A DNA stretch of 64,000 nucleotides from Stentor coeruleus (lineage: Eukaryota > Ciliophora > Heterotrichea > Heterotrichida > Stentoridae), in NCBI GenBank assembly GCA_001970955.1, contig MPUH01000028.1, positions 1-64,000 of the forward strand, written 5' to 3'. Each line of letters opens with the position of its first letter. Positions within the stretch are counted from its first letter, which is position 1. Below, piece by piece: positions 51,899 to 63,267 of the stretch. The position numbers were made by a program, and so were the translations under genes. The notes below the pieces were generated by a model that saw only the letters and a list, made by a program, of their open reading frames with translations, made no database searches and was not told the origin of the DNA.

Positions 51899-52378
51899 TT
51901 AGGTGAATAAGATGATTGACTTAAATAGAAATGTAGAGATTTTTGTTTTGATTAAAATAAATAATGGGATGATGATTTATCAGCGAAATAGAATTTTTAT
52001 AGGTAATTTTATATAACTTTTAATTTATAATCATTTGTATAAGTGCTTAGGATAATCACATAGATGCTTTAATTTAAAATCATTTGTATAGGTGCTTTGG
52101 ATAATTTTTAGGTGCATATTTTTTAATATGCTTAATTTTTATATTCTTTATATACTTGGAATTATAATAGTATATATGCTATCCAAGTATTTTTTACTTT
52201 TTTGTAAGTTAATTTTTATTCATCAAAGGCTTAATTTATATTAAAAATCCTATGATATTTATATGATTCCCAGTAAATATAATTAAATAAACTATTAAAA
52301 CCTTACAAAAATGCATTTCTAATCTCTAATTACCCACTTAATACTCAACCTTATATTCAAATAATTTCCCAATATCTT
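51899..52378. other. Convergent intergenic with short tandem repeat
   Basis: C-poor up to about 52210, then G-poor. A ~50-bp unit (taatttataatcatttgtat...gtgctt) is present twice at 52020-52112. No gene is seen. Confidence 0.55.
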
Positions 52379-55300
52379 TTATTCCGTTAAAATGTCTATA
52401 GGAGCAACCTTTATTCTTTTACCTTTATCCCTATCATATCCAAATTCACTCCTAAATACTTTAATCCTTTGTAAAATCCTCTTATCACTAACCTTTTTTC
52501 TAATTTTCTTATTATACGATTCCTTAATTCCTTCAAAAATATTCATGAAAACTGAAACAAAATTCATAAGCCCAAATATCGTCCCAAGTATTCCCCCAAC
52601 TGAGACATACCAATTATTATTAATAATCCTTTGGGTATTTAAACCTGTTTCACTTTTAACTAATATTATCTGTACATATAAATACATTTCAAAATTTATC
52701 CCATTTTGAGATGTCAAACTACCAATTTTAGGATCTTCATCAATCTGTAAATGATATCCTGTATCTAAATTTTTCCATTCTGAAGATTCAGAAGTAAATA
52801 ATGAAGGTATAAGTCTTAAATATACTAAAGTTGGACTATTTCCTTTAAATACAAACTTAGATGATGGAGAATTTACTGGGATAAAAACACTACTAAAAGA
52901 GTCAGGGATAGAGGATGAAGATGTAAAGTTTACAGTAAAGAAACTTGTGTAACTTGATTTTTCTTTAAAACTTAAGGTTATGGATGATAAGGTAGAGTCT
53001 ATAGAAAAGTTTGAGAAATTTATGATTACTTGGCATGTATCTTCTTCGATTTTGTTGCAGGTCATTATCATGGTTTTGTATGATATTCCTGAAGGAAATA
53101 CACTTATTTTTGAATGGCATTTGGAGTTTGTTGTACAATCTCCGCCATAGATATAAAAATTGGTTTCTATTGTGAATAAAGATGATTTTATGTCAATATC
53201 TAAAGTGATTGAAGGCATTAAAGACTTCATTTCTATAATATTATCAAGAAAATATGTCAAAAACGAACCTGTTAATAAAAAAAAAGATATCAGTACAAAA
53301 AATACACTAAATAAACCTCCTAAACTCGTCCTTCTATATACCACTGGGACTTCTAATTCTTGTCTATGTTTTTTAGCAAAGAGATCTAAACATTCTAACT
53401 TATTCCACACCCTCTTAAAAGTCATTGTTATAATCCCAATCCCAAAACATGCAACAATTGCAAAACATACTAACTTATTTACAACACCAGAAATATAATT
53501 CGTTTTCCTTTTATAATTCCCTGGATGAATTTCTTGTTTCTCTAAATTATTTAATAAAACTTTTGGGTTAATTGAACCTAAAGGACAATAAAATTCATAT
53601 GGGCATTCAAGACAATAATCAGCACCTATTTTATTAGAATAAGTTCCAGCAGGGCATGGAATACATTGTTCCTCTCCAAATGCGGCAATGACTGATGAGA
53701 ATTTCCCTTTAGGACAGGGAATGCATTGTTTATTATAATAATATTCACCAGGAATACATGGAGTACAATTTTTACCAATTGTACTAATGCTGCATTCTAT
53801 ATCAATGCTGTTATCAGAATTTTCTATTTTAAAAAAATTGTTGGTTATTGAGTTTTCTAGTCTAAATGCATCAAGAGACTTTCCTCCACCAAACACGTAA
53901 ATTGAATTTTTCCAATGACAGGCGCTGTGACCATAAGCTCCAGAATCTATAGGTAGTTTTAATATCTCAACTTCTCCAGTTATTAAGTGCACTTTACAAA
54001 TATCAGATTTCATATACCTACTCATAACACTACCGTAAATTATGTAAAAGTAATCTTTAGAAACAACGAGAGCATTATCTGTATAATAAAAATAATCTGA
54101 AGACATCTTTACTGAAACATTAAAAAAATCTTCCAAAACCTCAATCTGATACCAAAAAAAATTAGGAAACTCTTCAAATGAACTACCTCCAACAACATTC
54201 AAAATAGAAGACTCACCTTCTTTAACAGCCCAACAATTATGTTTGATAAGTGAAAAACTCAAAGATTTTGTTACATAGCCATATGTTGATTCAATATAAT
54301 CATAATACCATATTTCTTTAAATGATCCCTGTGCATTTTGCCCTCCAATTATATAGATTTTAAAATTATCATAAACTATGCAAGCATTATATCTTGGTGC
54401 AGGTGTTACTGTGATAGCTGTGAGTTCAATCCAAAAGTTTGTATCTGTTCTAAAAGCATACATATCTGAAAAAATATTTTTATCATCTTTTCCCCCATAA
54501 ATAATGAAAAATTGCCCATTTGGTTGAGTACATGAAAATGAAGCTCTTGGTGAAGGGACATTTCCTTGCATAATCACAGCACTCCAATAATTATTCTCTA
54601 AATCAAATTTCCACATATCATTTAAATATACTCCAATTTCTGACATTCCCCCAAAAACATACATAAAAACACCCACTCTAAAACTACAGTGGCTAATCCT
54701 TTTTATTGGCGAATCCCAATTATTAACCAAAAGCTCACCCCTTAAATCCTCTTGCCCTAAATCAAACATCAATATTGAATTAAAAAGTGTATATTCATCT
54801 CTTCCATATACAAAATAAAAAGTTGAATTTATCAAAACATTTCCACTTTCAAAACGTGTGTTTTTTATGTCTTTACCAACTTGTATCCATGATAATTCAT
54901 TTAAATCAAGTCTCCAAATATCTTTAAAAGAATCAATAGGAGGGTCAACTTTATATCCAAAAAATATAAACATATAATCTAAATAAACACAAGCTGTATG
55001 AAAAAATCTTTGTATAGGTTTTTGTCCTTTTATATTTAACATTTCCCATTCTTCAGTTTCAAGTGAATATTTCCATACTTCTTTATATGTAGTTATATCT
55101 AAAGATTCAGGATAATATCCATATAAAAGTAAGTGATTTTTCCAAAAACAAAGACTTGCACTGATTTTTTTAGAAGGGAAATTATTGTTTTGAGGCATTT
55201 TCCGAACTTCTAAAGTTTGAGTATTTATTCTATGTTGGAATTACGTGTATAAACTGTCTTCAATTCCCATTGAGGTTTGTCCGCCAAAAAAAGCTATGTA

Positions 55301-55741
55301 GTTTATTGATAGATATGTAAAAGAAGTAAAACCGGGATGGTCTCGACCAAGAATTGAGTCTCCAGTTAGTTCTTCGGATTTCCATTTTCTTGTGTTTAGG
55401 TTAAAACTATATACTTCTGAGCTGATTCCTGAGGAAGTCAACCCGAAGAATATTAAGAGTGTTCTATCTGGTCTTAGATATAAATAACTTGAGGAATGAC
55501 CGTCTGGAATAAAAGTTGATTGCGGCTTAATTTCATCCCATTCAAGGAAGTTTAAGTTAAATGTGAAAATCGCTGAGATTTTTTCAAGAGAACTATACTC
55601 AAATCCTCCAAATGTTATAATTCGATTCAAAATTGGATCATATACAGCTGATGAACCTGATAAACGAGTTGGAGGATTTCCACTTTCTGGAATTTTAGTA
55701 ACCTTTATCGAGCTGACGATTGAAAGTAGTAAAAAATACAT
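52379..55741 (-). CDS. Kelch-repeat receptor-like membrane protein, copy A (1115 aa, one intron)
   Basis: Exon 1 is 55741-55245 and exon 2 is 55229-52379. A signal peptide (MYFLLLSIVSSIK) is followed by ~600 residues of Kelch repeats (ITFGGFEY, YIFGGMSEIGVY, IIYGGKD, IIGGQNAQ, VFGGG types). A cysteine-rich GCC2/GCC3 or ephrin-receptor-like segment lies at ~636-711 (CIPCPKGKFSS, CIPCPAGTYSNK, CLECPYEFYCPLG). Membrane segments lie at ~746-768, ~803-828 and ~1061-1084. The loop between the last two is ~230 residues and Ser/Thr rich. The C-tail is short and basic. It is probably a surface adhesion or sensory protein. Its paralogue is head-to-head at 57359. Confidence 0.85.
55230..55244 (-). other. 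15-nt spliceosomal intron
   Basis: On the minus strand it reads GTAATTCCAACATAG, A at position 10. Its position is identical to that of intron 1 of the paralogue (after 497 nt of coding sequence). Confidence 0.92.
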
Positions 55742-56261
55742 ATTTATATTATTAGTTTATAAAGCAAAAATTATTCTTACTAATCAAAATTACTCTATAA
55801 ACACTTTCATAATTTAATTGATGTAATAATTTAAAAGATTATTATGCATTGAAGATAAGCTATCTTTATATTTTTTTTACCCACTATATCATTCTCAATA
55901 TTGCACATTCAATATAAAATTAGCTTAAACTTATAATAATTATTTATAGCATAAAATCCCAAATATACTCAAATAAATCCTCAAAATTTCTCATAACATC
56001 CTCCACAAATACTTATTTTCTAATTAAAAATATCTCAAACTAAACTCATATTAAACTTGATTTTTTTATGGCAGTTACAGCTAATCATCATCATCACACC
56101 AATTTTTTTCTTCAAAAAATTTCAAGAAACTTTTACTACATCACTAAATTATCTTAAAAATCTTAATATAAAACCTCAAGGTCTTTTCACTAACTCCATA
56201 AAAAAATTTTTAATCATTTTTCCATCTAAAATTTACACCCTGGCACCTCCTGATATAAAAT
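55742..56261. other. Divergent intergenic region
   Basis: From about 55860 the plus strand is G-poor. No gene is supportable; a short open stretch at 56057-56272 overlaps the next start and lacks coding character. Confidence 0.5.
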
Positions 56262-57050
56262 ATGGAGCTTAGGCATATAGTTTTAGTATTAGAGCTTATA
56301 ATTCTCCCAATCTTTGGGATAGTTACTTTTTGTCTTAACCAAGTTTCAGCTTTTGATAACCTAGATGGCTTTAAAAATAGATCGGAATATAAGTATAATA
56401 ATCAATTTGGATATTATACATCAGAAGATGCTTCATCATTTGTTAACTGCACCAGAAATTTAGATGAAACTACTGCTGATTTTATAAACTACATAAACAC
56501 TGGCTATATAGAATTTATGTTTGGTGTATGTTTCTTTTTATCTTTACTATCAGTTATTTTTACAAATGCATCAAAATACATAAAAATTCTCAGTACAAAG
56601 AATTTAGCAACTGCTAGAAAGTTTTGTATATTAGGAACTATTATGGACTATCTGTCTTTTGCTTATAGTATCCCTTCTTTCTATGCATCAAAAGTTGTTT
56701 ATAATGAATGTATTGAAGCTGATGGGATTGTTTGGTCTTTTATGACTAAAGATGTATATCTTGCTTGTAATATTGGTCTGTGGTTTTTATTAGCGTTAAT
56801 AGTTTACTTTTTACTGAGAAAAAGATGTGGCTTTGAAAAATATGATAAAACAACGCTTATGTATATTATATTCGTAGTTATGGGGTTGTATGCACTGAGT
56901 TTTCTCGCTTGGGCTTTTTTGGTTAAGTTTGGTACTATATTATCTTTGCAGATTGGCTGGGATGTTTATTTGAGCATAGATTTAGTGCATAGTTCTGCTA
57001 CATTGAAATTTTATGATTGGAACATCGCTTCTGTAAAGGTTTATAGTTAG
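56262..57050 (+). CDS. Unrecognised multi-pass membrane protein (262 aa)
   Basis: ATG at 56262. The first ~28 residues are a signal anchor (MELRHIVLVLELIILPIFGI). An outer loop with N-glycosylation sequons (NRS, NCT) follows, then membrane segments at ~82-100, ~124-145, ~170-188 and ~202-222. The C-terminal ~35 residues are soluble. The five-segment layout is tetraspan-like, but no family motif is seen. It lies between the two Kelch genes and is read in the same direction as copy B. Confidence 0.7.
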   Translation: MELRHIVLVLELIILPIFGIVTFCLNQVSAFDNLDGFKNRSEYKYNNQFGYYTSEDASSFVNCTRNLDETTADFINYINTGYIEFMFGVCFFLSLLSVIFTNASKYIKILSTKNLATARKFCILGTIMDYLSFAYSIPSFYASKVVYNECIEADGIVWSFMTKDVYLACNIGLWFLLALIVYFLLRKRCGFEKYDKTTLMYIIFVVMGLYALSFLAWAFLVKFGTILSLQIGWDVYLSIDLVHSSATLKFYDWNIASVKVYS

Positions 57051-57358
57051 GATTAAATAGTTAAAGAATGTTTGGGGGATAAAATTAAATATAATTAGCT
57101 TAGCATCTGCGAGTTTTAATTACATTATAGTATTACAAGAATTTATATCCAAACTAGAGTAATAAGTAATACTTCCTTTAGAAAAAATATTCTAAATATA
57201 ATTATTAATATTTTCCTACATTCAAAGCAATCAACTCAATATACTCCCTAAGAGTTAATGGTTTTAACCAAGCCTATTCTCTGTTTAGAAAAAAGTAATT
57301 TTTATAATCAAGAAATTCATTTTTATTTACTTGATTTATTCAACTTGGCATAATAAAT
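57051..57358. other. Short tandem intergenic spacer
   Basis: 308 bp; it begins G-rich (tgtttgggggataa) and becomes C-rich from about 57170. It must contain the promoter of the Kelch gene B. Confidence 0.5.
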
Positions 57359-60300
57359 ATGCTATTTCTCCTTCTAAAAATCGTTAGTTCTCTTAAAATA
57401 ACGAATATCCCAGAAAGTGGAAGTCCCCCAAATCGTTTAACCGGTTCTGCAGCGGTTTACGATGAAGTCATGAATCGAATTATAACATTCGGAGGAATTG
57501 AATATCGAAACAACATTCAAGTGAATTCTGTTCTAACCTTTGACTTAAATTTTTTGAAATGGGGTGAAATAAAAACTCAATCAACTTTTATACCAGACGG
57601 CCGTGAACTGAGTAGTATTTACTTAAAACCAGATAGAAAGCTCTTGGTATTTTTCGGTGTCACAGCATCAGGAATCAGTTCTGATGTATACAGTTTTAAT
57701 TTAGAAACAGGGATTTGGAAAGCTGAAGATCTTACTGGTGATGCTATTCCAGGACGTGATGGTGCAGGGTTTGCCAGTTTTACTTATTCTGATACACACT
57801 ATGTAGCATTTTTTGGTGGGCTTACATTAAATAGTTTAGACGACAACTTATACATGTAAAAACTATACAGAATAAACACCCAAAGTTTAGAAGTTCAAAA
57901 AATGCCAAAAGTAGGAGACTTGCCTTCAAAACTCATAGGTTCAAGTTTAGTATATTGGAACAAATTATTAATCCTTTATGGATGTACAGATTTCACAAAT
58001 CTAACAGGTATTGATTCATGGAGTTTTTCTTTAGAAAATAAAATTTGGGGTGTTTTAAATGCCCAAGGACAGAAACCAAAAGAAAGATTTTATCATATAG
58101 CATATATATATTTAGATGATATGTATATCATGTTTGGGTTTGTATTAGGTGGAGTAAATATTATTAGAGAAGCATGGAAACTTGATTTGATTGATTTAAA
58201 ATGGACTCAAATTACTAATAATACTATAGAAGCCCGTGCTCAATGTGCAGTTATTGGGATTAATTCAACTCTATATTGTTTTTATGGAAGAGATGAGATA
58301 ACAATTTTCAATTCAATATTGACAATTGATTTAGCTTATAACCCTTTAGAAATTAAATATTTGACTCATAACTGGGACTCTCCTATAAAAAGAATAAACC
58401 ATTGTAGCTTTAGAGTTAATACTTTTATGTACATCTTTGGAGGTATGTCTGAATCAGGAGTTTATCTTAATGATATGTGGAAATATGATATGATTAATAG
58501 TTATTGGATTTCTGTAAGTATGCAAGGAACTGTACCTTCACCAAGAGCTTCGTTTTCATGTGTTCAGCCAACTGGTGAAACTTTAGTTATTTTTGGAGGA
58601 AGAGATAGTGAAAATGTATATGGAGATATGTATGCTTATAGAGCTGATGAAAGTATATGGATAGTATTTGAATCATCTACTACTACAGGGTTGTCACCAA
58701 GATATAATTTGTGTATGGCACATTATAATTTAAAATTCTATATTACAGGTGGACAGGATTTTCAAAACTCATTTGAAGATTTGTGGTATTTCGATTTTAT
58801 AAAATTGGAATTTATTTCTATTGCAAAGCATACGAATGTTAATATTATTAAGCATAAATGCTGGGCAAGTAAAGAAAATAATGAACTTGTTATAAATGTG
58901 GTTGGAGGTTGTTCTATTGAAGATTATCCTAACTTTGATTGGATCCAAATCAAAATTATGAATGATAATACTTATGAAGTGTCTACAAAGTTGACATCAG
59001 AAAAACTAGGGTTTTCTGAAATAGCATTATCAGTTGCTGAAGAACATTTTTATATTATTTTTGGTAGTTTATGGGATGAGATTATATCATCATCTATAAC
59101 TAAGGTAAATTTGATTAGTGGAGAAATAACAGTTTTTAGTTTTCCTGAAGATACTGGTCTATATGGTCACACTGTATGCCACTGGAAAGATACATTTTTT
59201 ATCTTTGGTGGGGGGATATCTCGCAATATCTTCAAAATCGAAAATTCAGCAACTAGCAACCTTCGAAAAATTGAAAATTCCGAAAATTCTAACGAAATCC
59301 AATGTGGAATAGGTGCAATCTTACCTAATTGTACCCCATGCCAAGCAGGAGAATACTATCAAGATAAATCATGTATTCCATGTCCTAAAGGAAAATTTTC
59401 AAAAAATCTAGCTTCAATAGGTGAAGAACATTGTATTCCATGCGCTTCTGGTAAATTTTCTGATAAAGAAGGTTCTAGTTATTGCTTAGATTGTAATTAT
59501 CAATCTTATTGTCCTTTAGGTTCAATTAAGCCAAGATTACCTATTTCAAGCTTAAAAAAAAGCGAAATATACCCTAAGAATTATTTAAGGCAAACTAGTT
59601 ATGCATCTAATTTTGTATTTCAAATAATGATGATTGCTTGCATAGGTTGTGCTTTTACAACTCTTATAGTTTTACTTATAAAAAAAGTTTGGGATAAAAT
59701 ACAAATTTTAGACTTGTTTGTTAAAAAACATAGAAACGAATTAGGAATTCCAATTGTGCATAGGAGAACAAGTTTAGGAGGACTTTTTACAATTTTCTTT
59801 ATTTTATTATCTTTAGCTTCATTAGCAAGTTCTATTTTAGCATATTCTACTGATAATATTACAGAAATTAAATCATTAATACCTTCGATTACTATAGACA
59901 AAGAAATCAAGTCATCATTTTTCCATATAGAAAGTATTTTTTACATTTATGGTGGAGTTTGCACAGTTAATAATACCTGCCATCCAAATATAAATTTCAT
60001 TTCCCAAGGTTTATTTTATAAGCAAATTACCAAAACTTGTATTAAAATCGATGAAGATACATGCAAAATTGTCTTGGAATTTATTGATTTTTATGTAGAT
60101 TCCTCATTATCATATATAATCTTACAACTTGAAGAAAAAAATAGTTATGCAGGGTATTTTACTATTAATGTAACATCTCCTTCATCTATTCCAGAATCAT
60201 TTAGTAGTGTATTTATTCCTGTTGAACCACTTTCATCTGTATATGTTTTCAAAGGAACAAATCCTAGTTTGGTATATTTTAAGCTTATTCCCTCATTATT

Positions 60301-60796
60301 TACTTCACAATCTTCTAGATGGAAAGATTCTGATGCAGGATATCATTTGCAAATTGATAAAGATACAACTTCTAGATGGAAAGATTCTGATACAGGATAT
60401 CATTTGCAAATTGATAAAGATACAACTATAGGAAGTATCTCATCTCAAAAGCTGTAAAAGTTATATAGGATTAATTTACAGTTTTATTTATATGTGCAGA
60501 TAGTTTTAAGTAAAAGTGAAACTGGTTTGAATACTCAGAGAATTATAAATAATTCTTTGTTTGTTTTTATAAGTGGATTACTTGGTTCTATTTTTGGGCT
60601 TATGAACATGATTTCTTTTTTTATGACATTAGCTGAGGTTTTTGCAGATAAATATTTTGAAAAAGTTAGTCAAGATAAATTACTTAAAACTATTTCTAGT
60701 AAAGCTAAACTTTTAAAAAGAGAATTTGGATACTATAGGGTTAAATGCAAGAATATAAAAGTATCCCCTTTAAATGAAACTGAATTAAGTAATTAA
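57359..60796 (+). CDS. Kelch-repeat receptor-like membrane protein, copy B (1135 aa, two introns)
   Basis: Exons are 57359-57855, 57871-60453 and 60469-60796. Its architecture is identical to that of the gene at 52379-55741: signal peptide (MLFLLLKIVSSLK), Kelch region, Cys-rich block (CTPCQAGEYY, CIPCPKGKFSK, CIPCASGKFSDK), three membrane segments and a basic tail. Exon 1 has exactly the same length (497 nt) in both genes. Differences: a second intron near the 3' end that copy A lacks, and an in-frame 57-nt tandem duplication (60314-60427) giving 19 extra residues. The role is unknown; a surface receptor or adhesion protein is likely. Confidence 0.85.
57856..57870 (+). other. 15-nt spliceosomal intron 1
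   Basis: GTAAAAACTATACAG, A at position 10. Same place and phase as in the paralogue. Confidence 0.92.
60314..60427 (+). repeat. 57-nt in-frame tandem duplication
   Basis: Units 60314-60370 and 60371-60427 differ at one base (gatgcagg versus gatacagg). They encode SRWKDSDAGYHLQIDKDTT twice. The paralogue has one copy. No N lies between them, but an allelic assembly join cannot be excluded. Confidence 0.9.
60454..60468 (+). other. 15-nt spliceosomal intron 2, absent from the paralogue
   Basis: GTAAAAGTTATATAG, A at position 10. Removing it turns SSQK* into SSQK-LINLQFYLYVQI, matching SSQNGINFEMYLYVQI of copy A, where no intron interrupts the codon. Confidence 0.92.
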
Positions 60797-61402
60797 AGTT
60801 TTGCAATTTTTTTTATGATGGAATATGTTTATGAATAGTTTTAATAATAGATTTTTATTTGTAGAGCAAAACGTGTTTCAAAAAAAAACTAATGCGAAAA
60901 ACATAAAAATGCTATTATATATAAATACATCTATTCAATGATGCTAATCTTTGAAACTTCTTTATCAACTTAAAATATATTTAATATTAAATAAATAAGT
61001 ATAAAACATTTCATTCGTATATCATAATATAAATACATAGTAAACAATATATTTCATAAAAAAAGTCTTGCTTTCATTATATAAATCATTCTAACTTCCA
61101 TTTCTACTAAACAACCATCAATGTTGAAATTATAATAATTTTACTATAAATAGATATTAATATCAATAAACACCCTATAAGCTCATGTATTCATAAATAT
61201 ATTCATATTAGTTTTATATAACAAAATTTTCAGTAGCATTATCTCATATAAAACTCACACCTACTATGCTAATCTAAACATTATTAATAAAAATTCTTCA
61301 AAAAAAAGACTTTTAAAACTATCATAAAATAATATACATAAAAAAACAAGATAATTCAACTTCTACATATATTTAATAGTTTGAGATGAATTGCTATTAT
61401 TT
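60797..61402. other. Convergent intergenic, no gene seen
   Basis: The G-rich half ends near 60880; after that the plus strand is C-rich and G-poor up to 61340. Confidence 0.55.
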
Positions 61403-62365
61403 TTATTTTTTCTTAGCTTGCAAAAGCTTGGAACAATCAAGTTTAAGTGCATCATGCTGACTTTTTAGCTTAGAGACACTAGCTGTAAGTGTTTGTTTTA
61501 AAGTGTACAACTGGATGATTTCTATATCGTATTTTTCTTTAATTTTTCTAAGTTCATTATTCATCTTCTGTTCAGCTGCGATTTTATCCCCGATTTTTTT
61601 AGCTTCAACATCAGCTATTCCATAGGCTTCAGTAGATTTTTCTAATATACTCTGGAATTCCCCAAACCTATTTTTATAAAGATCTACTTGAGTTTTTAGC
61701 TGTGTCTCTTCAAAGCCGGTCTTATACTCCACTTGAACTTTAAGCAATTGTGATTCAAGGTTTTTTTCCATAATCGTCGCTTGAAATTCCTGATCTCTAG
61801 ACAAAGCTTGTTCTTTAAGATCCTCCATTTGTTTTATCATATTTTTATTCTCTTCAAGCAACCTATTCTTCTCACTTTCATTTTCCTCAAATTTTTCCTG
61901 TATTTCTTTTAAAGTACTATTCATTTTCTCAGTAATATCATCTAATTTTTTCTTTTCAGACTCTTCTGCAGATTTCCATTCCTGAATTATTTCTTCATTT
62001 TTCTTTTTAACTTCACGACAATAGCTTTCTAGTTTGACTTTGACATCTCTATAAGAATTTATTTCGCTTATTAAAGCTTCTTTTTCTCTTACCGAATTGC
62101 TTGTACGTTTACGAATACTCCCTGCTTCAATTTCGAGTTTTTTTGTATTTTCAGCTTGGACTGTTAAGAGTTTATAAATCTTGCTAGCTTTTTCATCAGC
62201 AGTCATTTCTGTGGAAGAAACTATATCTTTGACATCTTTCAATTTGTTCTTTAATCTTTTTTCTATATAAGGTTTACGGATAGTTTGGACACTCATTTCT
62301 TCAGTCTCTGAATTAACAGAAAGCTTGGCGAGCTGTTCGCTTGCAGTCTTTTCCATACCTTCCAT
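61403..62365 (-). CDS. Taxilin-like coiled-coil protein (320 aa)
   Basis: ATG at 62365 (a second at 62356). Almost all is coiled coil. The block VKLESYCREVKKKNEEII (~110-127) matches the taxilin signature (KLE-x-LCRELQ-xxNK), and QVDLYKNRFGEFQSILEKS (~226-244) matches its second conserved part (YxxKFEEFQxTLxKS). Taxilins bind syntaxins and act in vesicle traffic and at centrosomes or cilia. The length is at the short end for the family; the usual charged N-terminal region is reduced. The C-terminus ends in a Lys run (QAKKK). Confidence 0.78.
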   Translation of the reverse strand: MEGMEKTASEQLAKLSVNSETEEMSVQTIRKPYIEKRLKNKLKDVKDIVSSTEMTADEKASKIYKLLTVQAENTKKLEIEAGSIRKRTSNSVREKEALISEINSYRDVKVKLESYCREVKKKNEEIIQEWKSAEESEKKKLDDITEKMNSTLKEIQEKFEENESEKNRLLEENKNMIKQMEDLKEQALSRDQEFQATIMEKNLESQLLKVQVEYKTGFEETQLKTQVDLYKNRFGEFQSILEKSTEAYGIADVEAKKIGDKIAAEQKMNNELRKIKEKYDIEIIQLYTLKQTLTASVSKLKSQHDALKLDCSKLLQAKKK

Positions 62366-62463
62366 TTATATTTATTGACTTAATTTGGGGTTTTTTACTA
62401 GATTTTNTTTCCATACCTTCCATTTATATTTATTGACTTAATTTGGGGTTTTTTTTACTAGAT
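62353..62463. repeat. Duplicated flank around single N at 62407
   Basis: About 54 nt (ttccataccttccatttata...) from the first codons and upstream flank of the taxilin-like gene appear again after the N, with two extra T. It is probably an assembly join; the second copy carries a spurious start region. Confidence 0.85.
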
Positions 62464-63267
62464 TTCATTCCCATAAGCAAATAATAATGGAAAGTATAGA
62501 TGAGGTATATGCGTAATGGCATATTGAAAACTTCAGGTTTTAAAATTTTGGTTTGTTTTGCTGATTATCTGTGATGAAAAAAGGAGATTTGGGAGGTTTA
62601 TAACTTTAGATTAGGCTGGGATCAGATTCTAGTAAAGCATGCTAAATGTTATAACATATTTATATAATAAAAGAAGTGAAAATTGTGAGAGAAAATGTGT
62701 TTTCTATAACTTAATGATGTTAGTTTTAATGATTTTATTTTTTTTCTGCTTGAGATTAGAATTTTTTGCATTTAATATCACAAAAAAAATAAAACTTTGT
62801 NGTTTTCTATAACTTAATGATACTAGTTTTAATGATTTTAATTTTTTTTCTGCTTGAGATTAGAATTTTTTGCATTTAATATCACAAAAAAAATAAAACT
62901 TTGTTTAACATAATAAATATCTTTTATCACTTTGCAACATAAGATATTTTATCCAAAAAACCCAAATTTTATCCAAATAAATCAAACAATAATCATAATT
63001 TAATCAAATAAATCTTTTCTAACTTCCAAAATACCCACCCATCCCAATCTCTAAAAATCCTTTATTCATCACACCAAAATCCTAAACATAAAACTATCTT
63101 TTCAATACAAAATCAAAAAACTATCTTACCTGATCCAAAAAAACTCATATCAAAAAATCCACACCATGATCATCCCCACTAATCCCATCATAAATCCTAA
63201 AAAATCACAACCAAATAAAAAAATCCTACTCCACCCATAAAATAATTTAAAAACCCAAAGTAAAAAT
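62366..63267. other. Divergent intergenic region with two assembly joins
   Basis: It holds the duplicated flanks at the Ns at 62407 and 62801. The first half is G-rich and C-poor; from about 62900 the plus strand is nearly free of G up to the start codon at 63268. No other gene is seen. Confidence 0.6.
62700..62905. repeat. Duplicated ~100-nt flank around single N at 62801, with differences
   Basis: The ~100 nt before and after the N match (gttttctataacttaatgat...aaaactttgt) but differ at a few bases (gatgttag versus gatactag, and one base in the following T run). The two copies may come from different alleles or chromosome copies. Confidence 0.85.
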
